A DNA stretch of 35,614 nt, taken from assembly GCA_028819255.1 (NCBI GenBank), contig JAPPMB010000104.1, positions 1 to 35,614 of the forward strand, given 5' to 3'. Below, one piece after another: positions 7,870 through 16,524 of this stretch. A program made the position numbers and the translations under genes. How positions within the stretch are numbered: position 1 is the first letter of the stretch; the number at the start of each line of letters is the position of its first letter. The notes below the pieces were generated by a model. That model worked only from the letters and a program-made list of their open reading frames with translations. It was not told the DNA's origin and did no database searches. Origin of the DNA: Bryobacterales bacterium. GTDB taxonomy: Bacteria; Acidobacteriota; Terriglobia; Bryobacterales; UBA6623.

Positions 7870-9555
7870 TCAGTTCGAGGCTGCTTGCTGCCTGATCCAG
7901 TGTCTGGCGTTGCTGTGCAGATCGACGGATGGCATGTCGTTGCGAAGCGCGGGCCCGGGTGTGCTGCGGCCACTTTGGATCACCTCGTCAAGCCGGCTGT
8001 TCAGAAGCCGAGCGATCTCGGGCCGTTCCGCAGCAAGGTTCTTCGTTTCGCGCACGTCACCCTCCAGATCGAACACTTGGATAAACGGCGCCTTGCGCAG
8101 GTCCGATTCCAATGGGGCCGAGCCAAAGGACGCAAGCGCCTGTCCCCAAGCCTCCTCCGGCACCGGCAGGGTCCCCCAAACCCCGCGTGAGCCGCTGCCT
8201 GGACTGAGGGCCAGCTTCCATTTCCCGTGCCTAACGGCGAATGCCAGTGGCGACTGCATGACCAGCGCCCGGTCCGGCGCCGGACCAGCTGGGTCCGTGA
8301 GGAGGGGGACGATGCTGAACGAGTCTGGAGCGTCACGCTCGAGTGTCTCGACGCCCGCCACTTCCGCGAAGGTCGCTGCCATATCGTTCAGTCCGACGAG
8401 GCGGTCGCAGCGTGATCCTGGCTCGACCGTGCCAGGCCACCTGACGACGAATGGAACCCGCAGCCCGCCCTCGTACAGCGTGAACTTGTAGCCCCGATAG
8501 ATTCCACTCGAGTGGTGACCCAGCTTCTCGAGCTCGCGGATCTGGTTCGGTATAGCCTTGCGGACGTTGCCGGCGTACGGTGCGGCGCCATGGTCGGATG
8601 TGGCAATCACGAGCGTGGTGCCGGTCAGGCCGTGTTCCTCGAGGGCTCTGAGGACGCGGCCCATGGTTGCATCGGTTTCCTCGACGAAGTCCCCGTAGAG
8701 TCCGAGGCTGCTGGTCCCTTCGAATTCCGGACTCGGACTTGTCGGGGTGTGCGGGGAAGTCAATGCGACGTAGAGGAAGAACGGACTGCCCTCCCTAGCG
8801 TCTTCCGCGTTCCGTGCGATGAACGTCTCCGCCTCTGTCGCGAAAGTGTCCAGCACCTTGTAGTCCTCGAAATCCTCGGCGGCAGGGCCAACGCGATTGA
8901 ACGCACTCCATCCCTTCCGGGCAGTGACCTGACCTTGGAATTCTCCATCTCGCACGAAGACGTAGGGGTACATGTCGAGCGAACCAGGGAGGATGAACGA
9001 GAAGTCGAACCCGTAGTCGTTCGGGCCGACCCGCAGCGGACGGCCGTAGTTGACGTTGTCAAGGCCTTGATTCCTGCCGTCGACGGTCTGCATGAGCGTG
9101 CCCAGATGCCACTTGCCAACATATCCCGTGCGGTACCCGACGCTCTGGAGCATGGTTCCGATTGTGAACGCGCCACTTGGAAGCCGAGGATTCAGGAACC
9201 CCCAAGGCCCGTTCTCACTCGGCCCGGCGAACCGCCAGGCATACCTCCCGGTCATGATCGCGATCCGGGACGGCACGCAGACGGAGGCGACGGCGTGGGC
9301 GTCCGTGAAGAGCATCCCGTCCTCCGCCAAGGAGTCGAACGCGGGAGTCTCCGTCTGGCATCGGTCCCTTCCATAGCACTTGACGTCTCCGATGCCCAGG
9401 TCGTCGGCCATCATGTAGACGATATTCGGCGCCGATGACGGGCTGCCGCAGCCCGCGACCAGCAGAAGCAGAACGGCAACGGACGATACCAACACGAGAT
9501 TCGAAGACACGCTGACAACCCGCACCGTAACTCGGCAACAGTATCCCACGGACAC
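7870..9555 (-). CDS. Sulfatase lipoprotein (alkaline-phosphatase superfamily)
   Basis: A type I sulfatase hydrolysing sulfate esters, probably exported. The N-terminus has a hydrophobic stretch ending in a lipobox-like LVAGC (Cys36), so the mature protein may be membrane-anchored. PNIVYMMADDLGIGD gives the paired metal-binding Asp (51-52). CVPSR at 93-97 is the C-x-P-S-R motif whose Cys is converted to formylglycine. Also present are YRTGYVGKWHLG, LTSPHTP and ATSDHG, all sulfatase metal/sulfate-site blocks. GTG at 9555 is the most upstream start; several internal GTG codons before the signal peptide make the exact start uncertain. It diverges from the DUF3604 gene. The substrate cannot be deduced; no sulfatase-maturing enzyme is in the window. 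Confidence 0.92.
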   Translation of the reverse strand: MSVGYCCRVTVRVVSVSSNLVLVSSVAVLLLLVAGCGSPSSAPNIVYMMADDLGIGDVKCYGRDRCQTETPAFDSLAEDGMLFTDAHAVASVCVPSRIAIMTGRYAWRFAGPSENGPWGFLNPRLPSGAFTIGTMLQSVGYRTGYVGKWHLGTLMQTVDGRNQGLDNVNYGRPLRVGPNDYGFDFSFILPGSLDMYPYVFVRDGEFQGQVTARKGWSAFNRVGPAAEDFEDYKVLDTFATEAETFIARNAEDAREGSPFFLYVALTSPHTPTSPSPEFEGTSSLGLYGDFVEETDATMGRVLRALEEHGLTGTTLVIATSDHGAAPYAGNVRKAIPNQIRELEKLGHHSSGIYRGYKFTLYEGGLRVPFVVRWPGTVEPGSRCDRLVGLNDMAATFAEVAGVETLERDAPDSFSIVPLLTDPAGPAPDRALVMQSPLAFAVRHGKWKLALSPGSGSRGVWGTLPVPEEAWGQALASFGSAPLESDLRKAPFIQVFDLEGDVRETKNLAAERPEIARLLNSRLDEVIQSGRSTPGPALRNDMPSVDLHSNARHWIRQQAASN

Positions 9556-9711
9556 AGGGCCTCACTTCGGGGCCCAGGAGTCCGGGAACCTGCGCGACGA
9601 CGACTATCAAGTTGGTCGTCTCAATCCAATCTGGAGTCCTTGGTACTCTCGTATGCAATTTCGCGGGTTGGTGTCGCCCAACAGCCACCACCCCACCCGC
9701 GAGCGACGGTC

Positions 9712-12282
9712 ATGAGATTCAAGACCACGGCGCTTCTTGCGCTGCTAACACTCCTGATCTGGGGCTTGGTGGCCCAGGACGAGGGTCGTTCCGCCGCTGA
9801 CTATCTGCAGCCGGACCTCCGCGAGCGAGTCGAGCGACTCAAGGCCCAAGCAGGTGAGAGTTCTTCGAATGTCTCGGTCCTTTCGGATCGACTGGCCACG
9901 CTCTGGGATTGGGCCAATGCGTACTCCCTGACTGGCGGGCCAGTGCCGGGAGGCTTTCCGCAACTGGCCTCCAATGCGAATCGAGGACTGCGGAAACTGC
10001 AGCCAGGCGGCCCACAGATTCCGGTTGAGCGCGTCTCAGGCTTCATCGCCCAGTACGCCCGGGAGTTTCAAATCAAGGACGAAAGCCCAAATGGCATCGG
10101 AAGACTCACGCTTTCGTCGAACGGGCCGTTTCGGGCCGGGAAATTCGTGACGGTGAGCGAGACCTACGAAGTTGGGGATCTGCCGATGGCTGCAGGGGGC
10201 GGGATCGCGGTCGGACAGGGGCGGGCAGGCGGATTGCAGACGTCGGATCCCTCGGCCCCCAACTTCGTCACCATTCGCAGTTCGAATCCCGACGCCCGGT
10301 TCGATGCCTCCGAGCCGTGGGGGATCTGGGCCACTTTCGAAACGCGCAACACCATTGCCTTCAGGCTCTCGGGAGCGGACCTGGTCAAGGGCGAAACCGT
10401 CACTCTCACCTTCGGCGATCGGACTGGCGGCAGCCCAGGCCTGAAACTGCAGACCTGGTCGAACGACCACGTCGTGTTCAAGACCTTTCTGGACCTCGAG
10501 GCCAACGGATGGCTCCTCACGCCCCGGTGGCCGGCAATGGTGGTCGTCGGCGAGGAGCCGATTCGTTTCGTCAACGCCGTCGCCCCCTCCGTCGTCGAGC
10601 CCGGCGAGGGGTTTGCAGTGCATGTCCGCTCGGAGGATCGCCACAAGAATCTCTCCTCAGGCACCACGCCGGAGTTCGAGGTCCTCCTCAACGGTGAGAC
10701 CCTGCATCGGATTCCCGAGGGGAGTCCGGCGATGTACGAGCTTGGCGGCGTCAGGCTGGACAGGCCGGGGGTGTACCGCTTCGAGATTCGCTCGACCGAC
10801 GGCTTGCTCCGCGGCACCAGCAATCCCGTCCGCGTCGAGCGCGACCCAAGCCATCGAGTCTATTGGGGCGAAACCCACGGCCACACCGGGTTCGCCGAGG
10901 GACAGGGGTCACCCGACGGCTACTACAGGTTTGGACGCGATGTGGCCCGCCTCGACTTCCTCAGCCTGTCGGAGCACGACATCTGGATGGATGACTTCGA
11001 GTGGAGGACTCTGCAGCAGCTGGTGGAGAGGTACCGAGAGCCGGGACAGTTCACGACGATTCTCGGATTCGAGTGGACTTCCCGACTGCCGTATGGCGGA
11101 CACCACAACGTCTTCTTCCGGGACACGCCGGGCCGCCTGCGGGTGCCGAATCAGACAGCGCCCCTGCTTGACGAGCTGTATGAAGGGCTGCGTAGCCGGA
11201 ATGCCACTGAAGATGTGCTGGTCGTGCCGCACGCGCACCAGCCGGGCGACTGGACCAACAGCGACGGCTCCATGGAGAGGCTCGTCGAGATTCAATCCGG
11301 CCATGGCACCTTCGACTGGTTTGGCGACAAGTACCTGCAGAACGGATACCGCGTGGGATTCGTTGGGGCCTCGGACAACCATGTCGGTCATCCCGGCTAC
11401 AGCGGCGGGACGAACCGCCAGCTCGGCGGTCTGGCAGCGGTGCTGGCTAGCGAGAACACTTCCGACGCCATCTTTGACGGGTTGCGAAGCCGCTCCACCT
11501 ATGCGACGACCGGCGAGCGCATCGTGCTGTACGCGGACCTGAACGGCGTTGGCATGGGAGGCGAGCAGGAGCACTCTCCGAACCGCATCATCCGCTGCGC
11601 GGTGAATGGCACGGCGCCGATCGACGCCATAGACGTGATCAAGAACGGATCGATCATCTACACAAAGCGCTATGTCGGGACCGATGTCAGCGACGATGCC
11701 GTCATTCAGGTGAGCTTTGAGGCTTCCACGGAAGTTCTTGGCAGGAGGCAGGTGCCTCGAGGGGATCGACCATGGAAGGGAGTCATCAGCGTAGAAGGGG
11801 CCGAGATCGTTGGTCTTGACGAGCCGTGGTTCCGGCATCCCGGCACCTACAGTGCCAGACTCGACGGCGGGCGCGTCCGTTTCGCGATGCACACGCGGGG
11901 ACGAAGCACGTCCCTGCTTATGAGACTTCGTGGAGCGAGTGCGGGCACCCGCGTCGTCGTCGACATGGATGCGACCCGCGAGCGACGCGGGTCCGGTGGC
12001 TACGAGCGTACGCCGCAGGTGCTGCCCGCTGACCGACAAGTGTTTCGTCTCGGCGACCTGAGCGGCAATGCGGATCGAAGGGAGTACAGGGTTCTGGAAC
12101 ACGTCGACGCCCTGTCCGTGCAGCTTGTCACTGCCGGAGGGGCACTCGATCAGGACTTCACGTACACCGACCACGATGCGTCAGAGCCAGGGGATTATTA
12201 CTACTTGCGAGTGCGGCAGATTGATGGGGCAATCGCCTGGTCGAGCCCATTTTGGGTTGGGAAGCGTACGGAAAGAAACTAG
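9712..12282 (+). CDS. Exported DUF3604 (PHP-like) protein
   Basis: 856 residues from ATG 9712, which directly precedes a signal peptide (MRFKTTALLALLTLLIWGL); an upstream GTG at 9640 would bury that signal, so it is not preferred. The central region has YWGETHGHTGF (about 384-394), LSEHDIWMDDFEW (419-431), GFEWTS, HHNVFF, VVPHAH and FVGASDNH. These His/Asp/Glu motifs resemble PHP-type polynuclear metal sites and are characteristic of DUF3604. The flanking regions look like beta-sandwich modules. The biochemical activity of DUF3604 is not established as far as I know; a metal-dependent phosphoesterase or lactonase-like role is inference. It lies back-to-back with the sulfatase across 156 bases, suggesting shared control in degradation of an anionic substrate. 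Confidence 0.88.
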   Translation: MRFKTTALLALLTLLIWGLVAQDEGRSAADYLQPDLRERVERLKAQAGESSSNVSVLSDRLATLWDWANAYSLTGGPVPGGFPQLASNANRGLRKLQPGGPQIPVERVSGFIAQYAREFQIKDESPNGIGRLTLSSNGPFRAGKFVTVSETYEVGDLPMAAGGGIAVGQGRAGGLQTSDPSAPNFVTIRSSNPDARFDASEPWGIWATFETRNTIAFRLSGADLVKGETVTLTFGDRTGGSPGLKLQTWSNDHVVFKTFLDLEANGWLLTPRWPAMVVVGEEPIRFVNAVAPSVVEPGEGFAVHVRSEDRHKNLSSGTTPEFEVLLNGETLHRIPEGSPAMYELGGVRLDRPGVYRFEIRSTDGLLRGTSNPVRVERDPSHRVYWGETHGHTGFAEGQGSPDGYYRFGRDVARLDFLSLSEHDIWMDDFEWRTLQQLVERYREPGQFTTILGFEWTSRLPYGGHHNVFFRDTPGRLRVPNQTAPLLDELYEGLRSRNATEDVLVVPHAHQPGDWTNSDGSMERLVEIQSGHGTFDWFGDKYLQNGYRVGFVGASDNHVGHPGYSGGTNRQLGGLAAVLASENTSDAIFDGLRSRSTYATTGERIVLYADLNGVGMGGEQEHSPNRIIRCAVNGTAPIDAIDVIKNGSIIYTKRYVGTDVSDDAVIQVSFEASTEVLGRRQVPRGDRPWKGVISVEGAEIVGLDEPWFRHPGTYSARLDGGRVRFAMHTRGRSTSLLMRLRGASAGTRVVVDMDATRERRGSGGYERTPQVLPADRQVFRLGDLSGNADRREYRVLEHVDALSVQLVTAGGALDQDFTYTDHDASEPGDYYYLRVRQIDGAIAWSSPFWVGKRTERN

Positions 12283-12359
12283 GCAATGGACTCAATTGGT
12301 GTCCATCTGGTGATTGCAGTGTGATAGTTCCTTGAGTATCGGAGGCACTCATTGGTGCC

Positions 12360-12809
12360 CTATTCTGCTGAGATGGATTTGGGGGGCGAGAGGCTGGGGG
12401 ACAGAAGCGGAATCGGCTGCCGCCGACTCCTGCGATAGATTGTGAAGTCGGAGTCCAGTGTCAGGACCGGACTGGAGCGGTGGAGTTCAGACATGCGGAC
12501 CAAACACGCATCCGCGAGAGACATTCGGACATTGCGGTACTTCGCGGCCAACTGGGCAACGGAGTCGATTTCGACCGCCAGCGGAAACGAGAGGTCAATG
12601 GCACCGCGCCGGACGAATTCGAGCACTTTCTCCTGCCCGCGATGGGTGAGGCGCCGGGCGAGAAAGCACGCTTCGGCCACCACCGCGTCGCAGGTGAGCA
12701 ACGGGAATTCGATCAAATCCCACTGGGTGCAAACCCAATCATGGTGAGGATCACGTGCATTGAGGAGCGCGACCAAGGGTCCTGTGTCGAGAATGATCCC
12801 GCGGGTCAC
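12360..12809 (-). CDS. PIN-domain (VapC-like) toxin
   Basis: 149 residues with the PIN-domain acidic set: Asp8 in ILDTGPL, Glu46 in VVAEACF, Asp100 in SLADACL, and Asp119/Asp121 in TLDSDF. VapC-type toxins are Mg-dependent RNases that cut tRNA or rRNA. The start is a GTG at 12809 that overlaps the antitoxin stop (GTGA at 12806-12809), the usual translational coupling. The C-terminal ~20 residues are Ser/Pro-rich beyond the domain. The acidic core is complete, so the toxin is probably active. The RNA target is not predictable. Confidence 0.85.
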   Translation of the reverse strand: MTRGIILDTGPLVALLNARDPHHDWVCTQWDLIEFPLLTCDAVVAEACFLARRLTHRGQEKVLEFVRRGAIDLSFPLAVEIDSVAQLAAKYRNVRMSLADACLVRMSELHRSSPVLTLDSDFTIYRRSRRQPIPLLSPSLSPPKSISAE

Positions 12810-13045
12810 TGACCGAAGCCTTCCATGTACTTCTTGTTCGTGGACAGATCTGCGGGACCCTCGCAGCTCCCCACCAGATCAGCGACCAGTTCAAGTGCCG
12901 ATCTGGGCCGGCTGGTCTCGTCCCCGCTCAGGAACATCTCGATGGCCTCGCGAATCAGGGCCGATTTGCTCACGCCCTTGCGGTGGGCGACGGCGGCTAC
13001 CTCCGCGGCAAGAGCCTCCGGCATTTTCAGTGAGATGCCTACCAT
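12806..13045 (-). CDS. Ribbon-helix-helix antitoxin (CopG/VapB-like)
   Basis: 79 residues. The N-terminal MVGISLKMPEALAAEV forms the DNA-binding strand, followed by helices containing KGVSKSALIREAIEMFL, the CopG/RHH signature. The C-terminal ~35 residues (to KKYMEGFGQ) would wrap the toxin. It is upstream of, and overlaps by four bases, the PIN toxin gene on the same strand. Such antitoxins usually repress their own promoter, which should lie just right of 13045, where sequence becomes AT-richer. Confidence 0.8.
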   Translation of the reverse strand: MVGISLKMPEALAAEVAAVAHRKGVSKSALIREAIEMFLSGDETSRPRSALELVADLVGSCEGPADLSTNKKYMEGFGQ

Positions 13046-13838
13046 GACATTTCCTTTCCTAGCGCTCGGATACTACCAAACGGACCGCTTCAGTATTACC
13101 GGTCACACGACGGCTGTCAAGCTTGGCACACTCCTGTCTCTCCTGCAGCCCGACGGGAGAATCGGCAGTCGGTCCGCAGGAGAGTATCCCCTGAGAACTT
13201 GGTGTGCGACAGGTAGCGACGAACGAGGGGCGGTTGCCCAAGCCACGGAACCTCAGTTCCGCCGTTTCGGTGATTTCGGGGAATCTCCGATTCAGCCGCG
13301 TCGGAATCGGACCTTGAGACTCAAGGTGTCTGGCCGAGCACGATCGGGCGATGCTCTGGAAACTCGGGGGAGGGCAGGAACACGAAGCCCGCGTTCCGGC
13401 GTGAAGACCCAGACCCGCACGAACCTGGGCCTCGCTGCATTGTGGAGCCCCAAGCCATGCAGAAGCGGATCTAGCGCTGGGGACGGTCGTGGTCATTCCA
13501 AGACGCTGAAGTGTTTCACCAAGATTCATCGAGATGATCACGAGCCACTTCGGGGTGAAGTCGGTCAAGGCTGCTGCTGCGGCTTGCGTGCGGCAGCGCA
13601 GTGCCAAGGACATTCCCAACACAAGTCTCCTCGTGATGGGTGGAATGTAGACTAGTGGAAGAACACTTGATATCGATGCGTCCATCAAGAAACATTATTC
13701 TAGATATATGGGCTGAATATATCGTCAATATATGATTCACAATTCTACAATATGATCATCAAGGGCATTGTCTGATACTGATCACTCTAGGTGCCATGAA
13801 TAGTGAAGTATTCAACCCATGTCCATCCCCCAAGCAAA
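13046..13838. other. AT-richer gene-free block with a small relic-like frame
   Basis: No intact gene. A 38-codon plus-strand frame at 13534-13650 (contains HFGVKSVKAAAAACVRQ and ends SLLVMGGM) has a natural-looking composition and a stop just upstream in the same frame (13507), so it may be the tail of a lost gene; I do not recognise it. From about 13640 to 13800 the sequence is markedly AT-rich, with repeated AATATAT (near 13718 and 13730) and an inverted pair CTTGAT/ATCAAG at 13665-13690. The toxin-antitoxin promoter probably lies at the left end. Confidence 0.45.
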
Positions 13839-14909
13839 TCACATCTGCTGCGCTTTGAGGCGCTCGCGGAACCGCCACTTGCGCCGGTGCCGTTCCTTGA
13901 TCCCTCGAACTCGCCGCGAAAAGGCACCGACCGCGCCGGTCTCCTCGGACAGCGTCCGCGCGTCCACGAGCAATTCAATCGCCTTGTCGTAGCCCTGAGG
14001 GGTTCGGCTGTTGATCTCCGTCTCGATTTGGGTCCAGACCCTTGCGCCCCGCCGCCTGAGTGCCGTGGCTCGTCGTTCGTTGCCGACGGTTAACATCCGT
14101 TTCCGAATTTCCGCAACAGTTCGGTGCCTGCTAGGTGTTCGCCCTCGTACGGTGCCCTGGGAGGTGCGAGCATTTCTTCGAATGTCGGCGGCGACATGCG
14201 GGTCGCCATTGACAATGCGCCGAAGCAGTCCCACTTTCTCACTGTCTGGAATGGACGCGATCGCGCTGCTTGACACATCGACCGAGGCGCCTCCTGCATA
14301 GGTGCTGCCTGATAACTCCGCAGCCGATTGGACAAGGTCGGAATCAATCTTCACAAACTTGGCGAATTTCTTGAGCGGTGCCGACAGCGGTCCAATTCCC
14401 GCAAGTGGCTCCTTGCACTCGTTCCTGAGGAATCCTCGCTCAACGGCAGTCAGCCAGAGGAGGTAGGACAGCCTCAGGTCACCGGAAATCACGTCGCTGC
14501 GGAGCGATTCGAGCCATTCTTCGCATGTTTTGTCAAGGTCCATCCATTGTGACTCTTGAGGCTCTTCAGGACTGAAATCAATATCAACAATAATGCTCTT
14601 TCCAGACTCCAGCATCTCTATTTCGTCGACTTCACTGGCAAACTCCTTGAGACGAGATGGATTAATGAAGTGCTTGGGTATCCGCATCATGAATCTTCGC
14701 TGCCCCCAACTGGATAAGTATAAGTGCAAATCAACGCAGAGATCCATTAGCTGGCGTGGATTAACATGGAACTCTCCCCAGTACTAGTGATTGGAGAATG
14801 TCCGTGAAGTAATTTCAGACCGTGACGAGATCTTTCTCAATGTCTTCTTATGAGATTCATTTAATGGATCGTCAATCGCCTGAGACTCATAGTACTGGTA
14901 GCTGCTCAT
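13839..14909 (-). pseudogene. Conserved hypothetical protein interrupted by in-frame amber codon
   Basis: Reading from ATG 14909, the frame begins MSSYQYYESQAIDDPL, the characteristic start of a common uncharacterised family (family start resembles YQYYEFQAID). It runs 41 codons to a TAG at 14784-14786, then continues in the same frame with YWGEFHVNPRQLMDL, HLYLSSWGQRR and MMRIPKHF exactly as the family does, to the normal end near 13839. The later part has GDLRLSYLLWLTAVE and EPLAGIGPLSAPLKKF and a basic C-terminus. One base change thus separates it from an intact ~356-residue gene. The downstream part may still be translated from an internal start at 14747. Its base composition near the start is lower in GC than its neighbours, hinting at transfer. 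Function unknown. Confidence 0.75.
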
Positions 14910-15063
14910 GACCGGATTCTTCTCTAGCAACTTAATATGGATTGCGGGTTCGGACGACATGATGACCACTCGCATGCAGTGGGGAGCGCATTCGCAATGC
15001 GTGCGATGTCGGAGAGGCGGCCGGTCTGCGATCAGGCCGGAATGGATGCAGGTCGGCGCCCGG

Positions 15064-16404
15064 CTAGAGCTTCGCGAGCCTGCCTCCGATGAATACGGCG
15101 TGGATCTCACGCAGGTTGTGAATGTTGTCCAGCGGATTCGCGTTGAGGATGACCAGGTCCGCCAGCCAGCCCGGGCGAAGGGCGCCCCTCTGTCCTTCCA
15201 AGCCGAGCGCCTTGGCGGTGCCGGTTGAGAACGCTCGAATCACGCTCATCGCCGGCATGCCGGCTCGCTTCATGAGCACCGCCTCGCGGTAGTCCGAATA
15301 CCCCTGGAACGTGCCCGGGAAGCCGGATGTGCTCGCGAATCCGATCTCGACCCCGGCCTCCTGAATTCGACGCAGGTTGCGGAGGGCTGTGGCAAACCGG
15401 CGCAACTTGAGGGCCCGGTCGGGGTCAAGCGCCTGCTGCATTCGGGTCGGCCCCCTGAGTGTGCCGGCGATTCCCGGCTGGAGGGAACGGCGCAGGAATC
15501 GATCATCCAGCCACGGTACGTCGTCCCCGTACTCGAAGCCGACGGACTCGGCGGTGAGCGCCGGAGCGTACACCACGTTCGATTCAAGGAGCAGCTTGAC
15601 GAATGCGTCGCTGACGACCGCGTCCGTGATGCTGCCGGCCACGATCCGCGCCCCGGCCCGAACGAGCCTCGCGGCGGACGCTTCGCCCTGCGCAACGATC
15701 ATGACGCGCCGGCCATGGTGCGCCGCACGTTCCAGGACTGCCAAGGAAGCGCTTCCGGGATCTCCAGGATTCCCGGAGTCCGCGTCTGCCCGGAGCTCGA
15801 TCAGATCAGCCCCTTCAGCAATCAGCTGGTCCACTGCCTGACGCCCTGCGGCGGGGCTCTCCACAATCTGGAATGCCGGGCGAATGGCAGGGAGCCGGGC
15901 TGCATCCGGAGTGGACGTGGACAAGGCGCGGATCGGAGTGACCACCCTCGCCACACTCCCGAAGAGTTCCGACCCGATCGCTTTCCGGATCTCCGCAAGG
16001 ACCGCACCGTCAGGCCCCAGTGTCGAAGTCGTTGTGACGCCGTAGGATGCAAACGTGCCCAGTTGCGCCAGAACTTCGTCGCGTCGAAAGTGGTCCTGCG
16101 GACGTCTGGGACTCTGAACGAATCCGACTAGGCCGCGGGCGTTGATGATCCCGGGAATTACGACCTTGCCCGATGCCTCGACAATGACTGCTTCCGCAGG
16201 GACTGTCAGGGTTCCAGTCCTCCCGAAGGCGGCGATTCGTCCGTTCCTGACCAGGATGTCGGAATGAGGAACGGTCTCCACGGCGAGGACGTCGACGACC
16301 AGGCCGTCCCGGACCAACATGGCGGACTGGCCAGGTGCCGGCGGATGCTGCGGAAGTGAATGCGGTGCCCCGGTCAGCATCCAAAGAGCCAGGGTGGCTC
16401 TCAT
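15064..16404 (-). CDS. Exported amidohydrolase-like protein lacking metal ligands
   Basis: 446 residues from ATG 16404, chosen because it begins a signal-peptide-like MRATLALWMLTGAPHS; a start at 16473 is possible. The fold is that of imidazolonepropionase-like amidohydrolases: a small beta domain (ILVRNGRIAAFG), VVIPGII at the strand 1 entry, a barrel, then the closing GALRPGWLADLVILNANPL. The metal sites are gone. The usual HxH after VxPGxID is NARG (88-91); the strand His of VHVH is IVAQG (236-240); the next His of AHS is AGS (256-258); the catalytic Asp of GTDAG is STSG (358-361). The reading frame is intact, so this looks like a pseudoenzyme or binding protein, not a decayed gene. Confidence 0.82.
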   Translation of the reverse strand: MRATLALWMLTGAPHSLPQHPPAPGQSAMLVRDGLVVDVLAVETVPHSDILVRNGRIAAFGRTGTLTVPAEAVIVEASGKVVIPGIINARGLVGFVQSPRRPQDHFRRDEVLAQLGTFASYGVTTTSTLGPDGAVLAEIRKAIGSELFGSVARVVTPIRALSTSTPDAARLPAIRPAFQIVESPAAGRQAVDQLIAEGADLIELRADADSGNPGDPGSASLAVLERAAHHGRRVMIVAQGEASAARLVRAGARIVAGSITDAVVSDAFVKLLLESNVVYAPALTAESVGFEYGDDVPWLDDRFLRRSLQPGIAGTLRGPTRMQQALDPDRALKLRRFATALRNLRRIQEAGVEIGFASTSGFPGTFQGYSDYREAVLMKRAGMPAMSVIRAFSTGTAKALGLEGQRGALRPGWLADLVILNANPLDNIHNLREIHAVFIGGRLAKL

Positions 16405-16524
16405 CCGGTGCCGGCGCAGGTTGATCAAGCGCACGCTACCAGCCCGGCATCGGGCCGTGAATGCGGTCCGCACCGGTTGCCCGGACTAAACCCAGCAGCT
16501 GCGGGAATGACCCCCGTCCGGCGC

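Noticed and set aside
12344..12359. GGCAC/GTGCC hairpin between the DUF3604 and toxin genes
   Set aside because: Only five base pairs and no U-tract, so not called as a terminator.
13059..13688. 209-codon minus-strand frame in the gene-free block
   Set aside because: Composition looks like random translation of GC-rich DNA and no motif is seen.
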